DNA of 64,000 nt from Owenia fusiformis (Eukaryota > Annelida > Polychaeta > Sabellida > Oweniidae): positions 39,521,936 to 39,585,935 of the forward strand of contig CAIIXF020000006.1 in the NCBI GenBank assembly GCA_903813345.2, given 5' to 3'. The position numbers and the translations under genes are program-made. The notes beneath the pieces are model-generated. The model searched no databases. It had not been told where the DNA came from and saw only the letters and a list, made by a program, of their open reading frames with translations. Shown here in pieces: positions 32,849 through 43,900 of this stretch (position 1 is the first letter of the stretch; each line of letters opens with the position of its first letter).

Positions 32849-34168
32849 TCCCACCGAACGAAGTTCGAGGGGGATATAGAAAAGCCGTCCGTCCGTCCGT
32901 CCGTTCGTCTGTCCGTTCGTGTGTCCGGGCAATAACTCAAATACCGGTTGACGGATTTCATTCAAATTTATTGGCTTATGCCTTATGGGTGTAGGACCTC
33001 TGCTCGAGAAGGAATTTTCAATATGGCCACTTAATTCAAAATGGCGGCCATTTTTCGGAAAAAATATAATCTTTAATAACTCAAGTGGATGGATTTGGTT
33101 GAAATTTTATATGCTGTTGCCTTGGTACAAAGGAGCCTTGCTCAAGAAGACATTTTCAAGATGGCCACCAAATTTCAAAATGGGGGCCATTTTTTGTAAA
33201 AAATCGTTATCTTTGATAACTCAAAGACCATTGAATAGATTTGGTTCAAATATAAGATGCTGATGCCTAGGGACATAGGAGCTCTGCTCAAGAAGGGATT
33301 TTCAAGGTGGAAGCAAGGAGGATTGGCTCCCAGAATCGAAGTCGATATTTTCCAACAATGAAAACGCCGAGATGTCGTTATTTTCTGAAATTATAACCGA
33401 TTATAATTTCAAAATAAACAGTTCAAAAGATTCGAACCAATATCTCAATCATTTCCTGTGAGTTTTGGAATTTTTCGTTAGGAAATAAGACCAAAATTTA
33501 CGATTCAAATGTTGAAGTGAACAAAATGGTGGCTGTTGGAATTCAAATTTTGTAGCACGACATGCCTATATATGGGACAGAATATCGATGTTGCACTCTG
33601 GGAGCCAATCCTCCTTGAGGTGGAAGCTAAATTTCAAAATGGCCGCCATTTTTCATAAAAGAACGTAACCTTTGATAACTCAAATACCAGTTGACGGATT
33701 TGGTTCAAATTCTATATGCTGATGCCTAGAGACAAAGAAGTTCTGCTCAAAAATAAATTTTCAAGATGGCCACTGAATTTCAAAATGGCAGCCATTTTCG
33801 TAAAAAAACGTAATTAATGATAACTCAAATACTAGTGGATGGATTTGGTTCCAATTTTATATGCTGATGTTTAGGGAAAAAGGAGATCTGCTTCAGAAGA
33901 AATTTCAAAGGCGATAGCTGAATTTCAAAATGGCTGCCATTTTTCATTAAAAAAGTAATCTTTGATAACCCAGATACCATTGGACGGACATTCTCTGCTA
34001 AAGAAGAAATTTAAAGATGACAGCTGAATTTCAAAATGGCAACCATGTTTCATAAAGACATAATCTTTGATAATTCAAATACCAGTGGATGAATTTGGCT
34101 CAATTTTTTTATCAAAACATGTTTTGTTCGGTGGGATTTGCTACTCCGTGGAGTTGCTGTTTTTCTAG
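32849..34168 (+). mobile_element. Helitron-like non-autonomous element, copy 2
   Basis: It starts TCCCACCGAACGAAG after an A and ends CTAG before a T, with a hairpin (CTACTCCGTGGAGTTG) shortly before the end, the same arrangement as copy 1 in the opposite orientation. A TCCG run follows at 32887-32910. The body is about seven ~150-bp tandem units ('gataactcaaatacc', 'ggatttggttcaaat', 'gatgcctaggga', 'atttcaaaatggc'). The plus frame 32985-33263 is a translation of these units. Confidence 0.65.
33314..33617. mobile_element. MULE-like MITE, 21-bp inverted ends, 9-bp target duplication
   Basis: Ends CAAGGAGGATTGGCTCCCAG and the complement are perfect. AGGTGGAAG is duplicated at 33305-33313 and 33618-33626. 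It interrupts one tandem unit of the Helitron-like element. A 9-bp duplication is typical of Mutator-like elements. No gene. Confidence 0.85.
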
Positions 34169-34866
34169 TTTAAAGCGACTCTATGCTTTAATAGGATAGC
34201 ACAATGAAGACCCCTTTGGACCTTTTAGCATATTGAGTTTCACCACATTATAGTCACCTATCTACTTACCAACGAAGCAGTCCCAAATCCTCCGCTTTCA
34301 ATGTTAATTTTGTGATTGTGCTGGCCGATCTAATTATTTTCACTGAAATTAATTCAATCTGAAGTTTAAATATACCGGTAAAATCCCCTTGTTATCTGAT
34401 TGGTCATTGAATTTGTTTATCATGAACCTGATTGGCTGTCTGATTCAAGGCTAGTTTGGGTGCTTGTGTGACTTAATGGGGATTCACCTTGCTAGCTGCG
34501 GAATCAATTGTGTTTTATTCTGAAGGTTTTGGTTGTTCTGTTGATTATTTCAATATATCAGCAATAATATACCCAAAAGTTATTCTCAAGATATATCCAC
34601 ACTATATATAAGGTATTATATGAGCAATAATAACGGGACACCATTGATTGTCTTGGCGAGAAGCTCTGGTATAGTGCATCTTTAAAACATGCCTTTAACA
34701 GACTGCGAATATTGATTATAAGAAACTTACGCTTATTGACTTAAAAATCAAAGAACATCAGGAGGAGATTATATCTGAAACAAGGAGACTGTGTGATAAA
34801 CTAGGAGAACTTTATCCTGTGCTTGAAGTTGGAGATATTGTTCCAAATGGAAGTTGTTTCAATTAA

Positions 34867-35207
34867 TTTCAGAGCTATCTTGGTCTTCAATAAACTAAAA
34901 TGATGGAGCCCTGTTTTAAAATTCTTATCAGTCATTTTGAATTTATATAAAATGTTTAGGTATGGTTCTTGATAATTGGTATGATAGTTTAATACTGAAT
35001 ACTTTGGCAGCCAAATTGTTTGGATTTTCCATTCTTGATATTGTCTATAAAGTCTTGTCTACATGTTTCAAGCCAAACCATTTGATGAATTAATCTGAAT
35101 TGTTGAGGAAATGGTTCATGGAATGAAAGTTTACAAAGGAACAGATTTTGGGTAATCTGTAAATCTGGTTACGTTTGATGATGAGCATTTTTGGTTTTCC
35201 ATATTAA
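34867..35207. other. nothing recognised
   Basis: No supported frame or repeat match. Confidence 0.3.
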
Positions 35208-35551
35208 AGGTGCAACAATTAGTGCAGGGGGCCATTCAACGATCATCGACCAGTGTCAAAATATATTTAAATTTGAATATTTCATCAAGACTAACATAAT
35301 TTTCATTATCTACAAAAAACACCAGGATGAACATAATTGGTGGATCTTGAAAATCTATAAGCTGGACTCCCTTTATGTTTATAGAAGCTTTGAACTGAAT
35401 TTACACTTCTTTTAAATGCTGAAATTGATAGATTATACATACATTTTAAGAAAATAGGTATGTCAAAGAAGATGTTAAGCCAATTATTGACTCTGATTGC
35501 TCAGAAAAAATCAAAATTTTCAAATTTTCTCTCTCAGTCCTTGTTGCCCCT
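35208..35551. mobile_element. TTAA-target MITE, copy 1
   Basis: AGGTGCAACAATTAGTGCAG at the left and CTTGTTGCCCCT at the right are imperfect inverted ends. TTAA is at 35204-35207 and 35552-35555. It aligns along its length with 52823-53186. The frames at 35191-35415 and 35446-35658 are incidental. Confidence 0.8.
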
Positions 35552-35555
35552 TTAA

Positions 35556-36480
35556 TATCTTTCTGTGGATTGATCTGAAATTTAAGAGATGTTTCTTGGT
35601 ATAAAAGTCCAGAACTGAATATTTTTGGGCATTCTGGGTAAATGTAAAAAGTGTCCATTTTGGAGCTACCATCTCAAATATGGTCTATTCTGTTTAAGAT
35701 TTTTTTCAAATGTGGGGTGCAAGGGACCCACTTTTTCAGACCCTAATAAAACACTGGCAACCTATTATTTACATGTATGGGTGATTTACACAGAGCTAGG
35801 CATGCTAATACTTCGAATTCAAAATCTCTTCTTGCGGCGGTGCCCATCAGGAAATTTTTTTTTATGTTTTCACCTGTTTTTGCAGTTTTGAGCATCATTG
35901 GGCATTCTAGTGAAGCAAAGATCTGCTTCCTCTGGGGACTTGAAGTCAAATATTTTTTCCGTCCCAACATCAAGATTTTGCTTGATTTTGCATCAAAACG
36001 GCATCTATGAAAACCCTGGTTGCTATTGGCCAGATATAAAAAATGGTATAAAATGTATTGTGCCCTTGCTTTTTACCAGTAAAATTCCATTGGTAGACAT
36101 TCAAAAGTAATATTATGTATAGGTATGGATCAATATGCTTTTAAAAATCCTTTTAATTTTGACGCATGGCAAACATGTTTGTTATTGTGCCTACAGTATG
36201 GATCGATATTCTTAAAAATTCTTTTGACGCATTGCAAATATGTTTGTAAGACTTCTTTTAAAAAAAATAAATATAATTCATCGTAGCTGGTATTTATCTT
36301 TTATGTGAAATTTAAATAACGCTTTGTCAAAGTAGGTTCAACCCTTCAAGAATCTACTAACATTTCACGATAAAATCAAAATTGACAAAACTGGTTAATA
36401 ATTCTACCAAAATGGGAACGAAGGATAATGATATATGTAAAAGAATAACTGCACTCACTGACAAAAACAAAATATAAAAG
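35556..36480. other. no supported gene; short direct duplication
   Basis: 36122-36185 and 36196-36255 are direct copies ('gtatggatc', 'ttttgacgcat', 'gcaaa.atgtttg'). Several overlapping 70-90 codon frames on both strands at 35625-36110 show no recognisable motif. Confidence 0.3.
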
Positions 36481-36519
36481 TTATATTTTGCAAATACTGG
36501 ATCTGAGAAATGACTTTAC

Positions 36520-36526
36520 TATATAT
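36520..36526 (+). promoter_or_regulatory. TATA-like element, gene 2
   Basis: TATATAT 31 bp before the conserved 'aaatgggagg'. The upstream 'aatactggat' and 'tgagaaa' match gene 3's upstream, so the promoter-proximal regions of the two genes are homologous. Confidence 0.35.
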
Positions 36527-36640
36527 GCAATATATTGCAATATTATAAGAATTTCAAATGGGAGGAATATGGACTTTAAATCACAGAAAAGCTCTGGTGT
36601 AGAACTTACAGGGTACTTACACCAGCCTACTGAATTTCAA

Positions 36641-37262
36641 TCTCAACCAGAATTAGAATCACAACCTGAATTAGAATCACAACCTGAATCAGAATCACAA
36701 CCAGAATTAGAATCACAACGAGAATTAGAATCACAACCTGAATTAGAATCACAACATGAATTAGAATCACAACATGAATTAGAATCACAACCTGAATTAG
36801 AATCACAACCTGAATTAGAATCACAACATGAATTAGAATCACAACCTGAATTAGAATCACAACCTGAATTACAATCACAACCAGAATTAGAATCACAACC
36901 TGAATTAGAATCACAACATGAATTAGAATCACAACATGAATTAGAATCACAACCTGAATTAGAATCACAACTTGAATTACAATCACAACCAGAATTAGAA
37001 TCACAACCTGAATTAGAATCACAACATGAATTAGAATCACAACATGAATTAGAATCACAACCTGAATTAGAATCACAACCTGAATTACAATCACAACCAG
37101 AATTAGAATCACAACCTGAATTAGAATCACAACATGAATTAGAATCACAACATGAATTAGAATCACAACCTGAATTAGAATCACAACCAGAATTAGAATC
37201 ACAACCTGAATTAGAACCAGAATCAGAATTAGAATCACAACCTGAATTAGAACCAGAATCAG
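36641..37262 (+). repeat. 18-bp coding minisatellite in gene 2 (~34 units)
   Basis: Units encode SQPELE or SQHELE, with SQPELQ, SQLELQ and SQRELE variants. A six-unit (108-bp) higher-order pattern, P-P-H-H-P-P with a Q at the end, recurs about four times, so blocks were amplified together. The long minus-strand frames at 36627-37238 and 36643-37392 are shadows. Confidence 0.95.
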
Positions 37263-37684
37263 AAGAAAGCTCTGTTGTTAAACTTACAAGAAGCTCATAC
37301 AAGCTTACTGAATCAGAAAAAGACATATTTACAGACTTTGTTAATACTGGATATGAGAAATGTAAACTAAAGCTCAGTGATTCAGAAATCAAAGAACACC
37401 AGGAGGAGATTATATCAAAAGTAAGGAGACTTTGTGATAAACTAACAGAACTTTATCCTGTGTTTGAAGTTGGTGATATACTACCAAATGGAAGTTATTT
37501 CAATGGCAGCAAAATAATACACCCTGATGAATGTGATCTGCTGCTTTTATTTAAACAACTTTCCCTGCCAAATGTAGATATATCAGATGTATATAGGAAC
37601 AATGAAGTAAAAGTGTCCATTTGTAATGAAAATCTGAACAAACAAATCAATGACATAAAACAATCATTAGGAGTTCATGAGGAA

Positions 37685-38980
37685 GTAATAGATGATGAGG
37701 ACAATCTTACGCATTATATAAGACATTCAAAAGTAATAGATGATGAGGACAATCTTACGCATTATATAAGACATTCAAAAGTAATAGATAATGAGGACAA
37801 TCTTACGCATTATATAAGACATTCAAAAGTAATAGATGATGAGGACAATCTTACGCATTATATAAGACATTCAAAAGTAATAGATAATGAGGACAATCTT
37901 ACGCATTATATAAGACATTCAAAAGTAATAGATAATGAGGACAATCTTACGCATTATATAAGACATTCAAAAGTAATAGATAATGAGGACAATCTTACGC
38001 ATTATATAAGACATTCAAAAGTAATAGATGATGAGGACAATCTTACGCATTATATAAGACATTCAAAAGTAATAGATGATGAGGACAATCTTACGCATTA
38101 TATAAGACATTCAAAAGTAATAGATGATGAGGACAATCTTACGCATTATATAAGACATTCAAAAGTAATAGATAATGAGGACAATCTTACGCATTATATA
38201 AGACATTCAAAAGTAATAGATGATGAGGACAATCTTACGCATTATATAAGACATTCAAAAGTAATAGATAATGAGGACAATCTTACGCATTATATAAGAC
38301 ATTCAAAAGTAATAGATGATGAGGACAATCTTACGCATTAAATAAGACATTCAAAAGTAATAGATAATGAGGACAATCTTACGCATTATATAAGACATTC
38401 AAAAGTAATAGATAATGAGGACAATCTTACGCATTATATAAGACATTCAAAAGTAATAGATGATGAGGACAATCTTACGCATTATATAAGACATTCAAAA
38501 GTAATAGATAATGAGGACAATCTTACGCATTATATAAGACATTCAAAAGTAATAGATAATGAGGACAATCTTACGCATTATATAAGACATTCAAAAGTAA
38601 TAGATGATGAGGACAATCTTACGCATTATATAAGACATTCAAAAGTAATAGATAATGAGGACAATCTTACGCATTATATAAGACATTCAAAAGTAATAGA
38701 TGATGAGGACAATCTTACGCATTATATAAGACATTCAAAAGTAATAGATAATGAGGACAATCTTACGCATTATATAAGACATTCAAAAGTAATAGATAAT
38801 GAGGACAATCTTACGCATTATATAAGACATTCAAAAGTAATAGATGATGAGGACAATCTTACGCATTATATAAGACATTCAAAAGTAATAGATAATGAGG
38901 ACAATCTTACGCATTATATAAGACATTCAAAAGTAATAGATAATGAGGACAATCTTACGCATTATATAAGACATTTACTC
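37685..38980 (+). repeat. 48-bp coding minisatellite in gene 2 (27 units)
   Basis: 27 near-identical units encode VIDDEDNLTHYIRHSK or VIDNEDN... variants, differing almost only at one GAT/AAT codon. The period is exactly 48 bp, so frame is kept throughout. The unit corresponds to a single segment in gene 1 (EVIDDENN, residues 207-214). The D/N order is irregular with N-D-N and N-N-D blocks. One unit carries a TAT-to-TAA change at 38339-38341. Confidence 0.97.
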
Positions 38981-39322
38981 CAGAGTGCAATCCATACCTG
39001 TCTGTCCCAACTGGAAGGTATTCACTACAAAGGGAAGAGTGATGTAGGACTAACCAGTAGTGAATGGGAATGCTTGGAAAGACTGAGGCTACTTCATCAG
39101 GAGGATTCTACTTCCTTTTATGAGTCAATTATAGAAGAAATAATACCAAGTTCATTGAGAGATAGTTGCAGGAATGGAACATATGACCCCTACTTATCTC
39201 CCAATACAGTTGAACTAGATGATAGGATACATGGACCATGTGTAAGAATAAGGGTTGGTGGTGGTAAATATACCACAGATATTGATCTTGGGTTCTCCAA
39301 AGAAAAGCAGCAGAAAGAGCAT

Positions 39323-41459
39323 TAGGGTGTTCGGAAATTTCACTTTTTTACCCGAGAGCTAAGCACATTTGGGTTCCCATTCCTTTTGCCATCAAAAATA
39401 ATCCTGCAAAGTTTCAGATTGCTAGGATAATGTCTTGGTTCTTGGAATTGCCCCTCAAATATCAGCCATTTCGGACCAAAATGGCATTTTTTATGAAATT
39501 TGTTCATTTTCAAAGGAAATTAAGATATACTATACTTTTTGCTATCCCACTAAATATTGAATTTAATGTAAGATGTTACCTTATATATTCATAATATAAC
39601 AGAATAATGTACTATGATCAAGAATTTTAATACACAGAAAAACATCAATTGGCCATAGGGCTACATGTATAGATGCAATACTGGAGTATTAGTGGTTATC
39701 ATTTCTCATGGTGCCATGATAGAAGTCCATATTAAAAATGAAATCATCCATATTGTCAATCTGTTATTTAGTTAAATTCTTGATATCTATACTAAAAGCT
39801 GTCTATGATGATTTGCCACCATTTGAACACGGTCTCTTCAGCCAGGATCCTATGCATAATTCACAAATTCTGTGATGTCCTTTATTGCTCTCAAAACATT
39901 CGTTTGTTTGTCATTTTGCAGGTCGATTTATTGGTTGATAAATTTTGTTGCCTGTTTGCTTGATTGGTTGTGTCACTGGTATGTTGATTGGGATGTCAGT
40001 TGGGCATTTTGAGGCATAATATGAAAAAATCAAATTCCTAACCCTGGTAGGAAGTTGGGGTACCCGGTCACCCGGATACCGGGATACCCAGTTACCCGGT
40101 CACCCATTTTTTTCACAAACCTAAAGATCTCCGGTGTTATAGATCCAATGGCGTAGCGTACGCATAAATGGAATACTCTCTAAATTCACACTTAGGTTAT
40201 CAAGTCCTATGACCACTTTTACATTGTGAACCAGGATGCAATAAACTTTAAGGTACTGCTTGAAAATAACATTTTGGGAAAAAATTGCTACACCTGCACA
40301 TGTTATTTTCCGAACGCATGTGTGTATTTCCTTGCTTTTTTCAGAAAAGTATAACATTGTCCACTATTAGTAAACCTGGAAACGGGTCAATGGTAGCTTC
40401 TGGAAATTGTAAAAAAAAATTGTAAAAAGAAAGCGAGAAATATTAGAACTTCCCTGTTCCTAGAATTTCCATTGACCTCTTCTTACCAGATTTCCTAAAA
40501 GACAATGTTATGATACTTTCCTTAAAAAAGCAAGGGAATACTTTACTTTGTACCAGATATAACATGTGGAGGTAGAGCAATTTTTTACCAAAATGTTATT
40601 TTCAATTCCAGCTGTACTTTAATAATACTACACGGATATTCTGTAAAAATGGTCAATAATTTACATTTTATTAGGCTAATCTATACTAGTCGGAATTTGG
40701 TAGTTAAGGCGCCCCAGAATACTTCAAATGCAATCTCATTTTCAAATTTTCTTGGGGGAGTGACCCCCAAATCCCCCTCAAAGTAGTTTGCTTCGCTCAC
40801 TTGTGGCATACTCACAACATACCCACGCTACTCCTCAGAGTTCTATCTATTATTGGGTGGGCAGGCCTTTTGCTTTGGTGGCACATCTGATCCATATGCA
40901 ATTGTCACTGACTCACCCCCCCCCCCTTGGGAAATCCTTTGGTCAGGCCTGCATTAAAGCTACCTACATTGAAGCATGGGGTGGGATGGTATACTCTTTA
41001 AAAGCTTTGGTGGCATGTAATTAAATTCTACATAACTGCAGCATTACAATCAAGAAGCTTGGTCCTAAAATCATTATATCTTAATTATTTACCATGTACT
41101 AGTTTAAGCAAACGGATGTGTTTTGTTCCTTTTTGTTTGTTATTTGTGTATTAAAACCTCTTGATCATAGCTATATTACTCTGTTATACAATGAATATAT
41201 AAGGTAATATCTTACATTAAATCCAATATTTAGTGGGATAGCAAAAAGTAAAGTATGTCTTAATTTCCTTTGAAAATGAACAAATTTCATAAAAATGCCA
41301 TTTTGGTCCGAAATGGCTGATATTTGAGGTGCAATTCCAAGAACCAAGACATTATCCTAGCAATTTGAAACTTTGCAGGATTATTTTTGATGGCAAAAGG
41401 AATGGGAACCCAAATGTGCTTAGCTCTCGGGTAAAAAAGTGAAATTTCCGAACACCCTA
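39323..41459. mobile_element. hAT-like insertion in gene 2, ~290-bp inverted ends, 8-bp duplication
   Basis: Ends TAGGGTGTTCGGAAATTTC and the exact complement pair for about 290 bp ('acccgagagctaagcaca', 'tcctgcaaagtttcag', 'ccatttcggaccaaaatgg'). AAGAGCAT is duplicated at 39315-39322 and 41460-41467, lying in the KEH codons of gene 2. An 8-bp duplication and TAGGG ends point to hAT. No transposase frame; the short frames at 40121, 40788 and 41287 are incidental. A GGGTACCCGG-type end near 40060-40120 suggests a further nested remnant. Confidence 0.9.
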
Positions 41460-42082
41460 AAGAGCATGGTAGATATATAGTCCTGCCATATAACACTGGA
41501 TTAAACGATCTTACATCATGGACTCAATCTGTCTATAACAGTAAACATGAACTAGATAAACATCACAACAAGCTGCTGATGTTATTGAAACTCCTCATTC
41601 TGGAATGTCATCTAGTCCCTTATAGCTCCACTTACAGCTCTCATGCCCTGAAGACCCTGGTGCTACATCACCAGGCAACATGTAGATCAAGTGAGAGATC
41701 ATTGGGAGGTTGCCTGTGTGATGTAGCTCACCATGTATTTGAACTCTATGAGATGAAGGAGGTGGATAGGCACTTGTGGATATATGACAGTAGGAAGAAA
41801 CTTCCAGATTTTGATTTCCCAGGTGTTGATGTACAGACAAGAAGGGCATTTGGATACAGGCCTGATAATTATTGGATGATGCCAGTAGTTCTATACATCA
41901 CAATACGTGCACTGAGATCTGGCTGCTGTACAGGAGACGAGGCTCTATATGTGGACAGATTGTTAATCATATCTGAACTATGGAACAAGAGAGAATGTGG
42001 TTATGTGTATGCTGTTCCTAAAAAGTGCATGATACCAATAGGAAAGATTGATGAATTAATAACCAGATTTTATAGCAAATAA

Positions 42083-42930
42083 CAATTCATCTCATCCTAG
42101 AGCCTAAATTACAGTATACTCTGTTGTCTCTAATAATTGGGTCCAAGGTAAAACTAAATAACTTTACCAGATATATTTTTGATATCTTCTGCTAGTAACC
42201 ACAATAAATCTCAAAAATGCTTGTTGTATGATTTCATATACATGCAATGTATGTGAATATTATTGTGAATACTACAGAATATTACAGAGTGATATAATAA
42301 TAGTACTTCTTCTTTCAAATGCTAATGTTCTACAAAAACTGAATTTTAATACAGGCATTACTTATTGAACACCTTGTAATTTTCAATAAACTATTCAATG
42401 ACTGTTTGTATTTATCTATTTGAATGCTGCAAAATATCACAGAGTGATAAAGGGACATTCTACTTACTAATTATAATGTTTTACAAAACCTGAATCTTAG
42501 TCATTACTTATTGAACACCTTGTAATCCGCAATTAATTATTCAATGACTGTTTTGTATTTATCTATTTAAATGCTACAGAATATCAAAGAGCCATAAAGG
42601 GACATTCTACTTACTAATTATAATGTTTTACAAACCTGAATTTTAGTCATTACTTATGGAACACCTTGTAATTCTCACTAAATAAGCTTCTATAATATCA
42701 TTTCATGTAGATGCAATGAATTATAAAGATGACTGATTTGGATTTAGTTCATTTGAATACTAAAAATATTACAGAGTGACCAAAAATAACATGGTGTATT
42801 TTACTTTCTAATCTATATTTAACAAAAAATTAATTTTTATATTCTAATTTACAACAACCTGATACAAATCTGTGTGTAACTTTAAATTAATCTGTAGACT
42901 GAGTTTCATATTCACCCTTGGTATACGCAG
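42083..42930 (+). other. gene 2 3' UTR with three ~135-bp tandem units
   Basis: Conserved 3' UTR as in gene 1, with AATAAA at 42385-42390. A segment with 'acagagtgataaagggac', 'ttagtcattacttattg', 'aacaccttgtaat' and 'gactgttttgtatttatc' is repeated three times (42284-42690). Gene 3 has two such units and gene 1 about one. Confidence 0.65.
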
Positions 42931-43900
42931 GTAACGGAAATTGACCGGTACGGGTCAAAAGCTGGACCGGTATATTGCGATTCGAACATGAAAACTCACC
43001 AAATTGTTTCGAATATTCATCATGGTCCGCCATTACTACGACCCACCGTTATGACGTCACACATTACACGTATTAACTGGGTGATTGATCTCAAATATAA
43101 CCCAGCTGAAGCATTGACTTTGTTTACAGTTTATAGAAGGCATGAATACAGTCATGTTCGAATTGAATTTAAAACAGCAATAGCTTGCTCAATATTGACT
43201 TCCTCGTGTCTAATTTGAAATATATGATGCCTCCCGATGCTTTTAAGTACCCCAATTTTTTACAGATTTTTAAACGGACCAAAACTCTCTAAATGCGCAT
43301 TTTCACGATAACTTTTATTTAGTACTTCTAACATATAAGATCTATTTTCCCCATCAAAGTATGATGTAAATGACATGCTATTTACATCTTGTGAGTTTTT
43401 TATGTTAGTCTCAGGTTTCAATGACGCGCGTTTGATTTTATAAAAAATGCCAAACTTTGTGACAAAGAATTTCATCCTGCTTGCAGCGAGAAGACGGACC
43501 GGTTCTATTGCCCCGAAAAAAAACCTTGAATAAAATCTTGATTTTTGTAGATACACTTAAATTGACTTGTCAGTATAAAACTACATTGTGTCTGAGCATA
43601 ATAACCTGCACTAAGCAGATCAACCATGCATAGATACTTTGTAATCCTATTGTTTCGAAAGGCACCCTATTGTGTTCTTGTTTTTAGGAATGAATGACCT
43701 TCTGCAGTCACTGACAGATTGAGGTGCTTCCGCAGGTCAGACCCCTCTGATTTCACCTTTATTGTTAAGTATTAACATAATTGCAGAGTTCAAACATGAA
43801 ATGAAAGAGGGTCCTGGCTGCAGAAGATATACAATGTGAAAGTATAGCAAAAAAATTAGTTTCAAAAAGGAGGCCATATTGGATCTGCCAGACACCAAGG
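42931..43900. other. no supported gene
   Basis: The short frames at 42988-43218 (+) and 43260-43556 (-) have no recognisable motifs. 43547-43559 matches the end of the TA-target MITE at 25876 without a partner. Confidence 0.3.

Larger units (their letters stand above)
31845..34694. mobile_element. TTAA-target insertion splitting the cGLR fragment
   Basis: TTAA at 31841-31844 and 34695-34698 flanks a 2.85 kb insert that is absent from the paralogous genes, so the target duplication is well supported. The insert's ends are short (AGGC...GCCT). It has since received a mariner-like MITE and a Helitron-like element. No transposase frame. Confidence 0.65.
31790..34866 (+). pseudogene. cGLR gene fragment, split by a transposon
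   Basis: 31790-31844 matches the start of the conserved domain ('aaacttacaaggaacttat', 'ctaaatcagaaaaa'), and 34695-34866 continues it: KEHQEEIIS, RRLCDKLGELYPV and VGDIVPNGS are readable. Homology stops just after the Gly-Ser motif, before the catalytic acids, at a stop codon. The break falls exactly at TTAA in 'atattaacagac', which is intact in gene 1 (near 23846). The fragment lacks an N-terminus and most of the enzyme and cannot be functional. Confidence 0.85.
36558..42082 (+). pseudogene. cGAS-like receptor / Mab-21-family gene 2, expanded and disrupted
   Basis: Homologous to genes 1 and 3 over its whole length. The ATG at 36558 (MGGIW...) runs into a stop after 14 codons. The body frame starts at ATG 36569 (MDFKSQ), so the acylation-type start is lost by a short indel. 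In order: ~34 SQPELE-type hexapeptides (36641-37262); the N-lobe with PNGSYFNGSK and DECDLLLLF (about 37480-37545); 27 copies of a 16-residue repeat (37685-38980), where unit 14 has a TAA stop (38339-38341); the domain again, with TTDIDLGF (near 39280-39295); a 2137-bp hAT-like insert (39323-41459); then the C-lobe (SSHALKTLVLHHQ, YWMMPVVLY) to a stop at the same site as in the paralogs. Skipping the insert and one target copy leaves the frame open. Catalytic residues are all present, so disruption is recent. A truncated 590-residue protein could still be made. Confidence 0.85.

Noticed and set aside
31845-34694. Autonomous piggyBac or Kolobok element
   Set aside because: TTAA flanks are convincing, but no transposase frame is present and the matching inverted ends are only about 4-5 bp.
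36627-37392. Two long minus-strand frames (203 and 249 codons)
   Set aside because: They are translations of the 18-bp minisatellite in the wrong strand. Composition is pure repeat and the plus strand has the paralog-supported frame.
37685-38980. CRISPR-like regular array
   Set aside because: The 48-bp units are contiguous with no variable spacers, lie in an animal gene and keep reading frame: a coding minisatellite.
39323-41459. Intron in gene 2
   Set aside because: Flanked by an exact 8-bp direct repeat and long inverted ends, starts TAGGG and ends CCCTA rather than GT...AG. The paralogs have no intron there.
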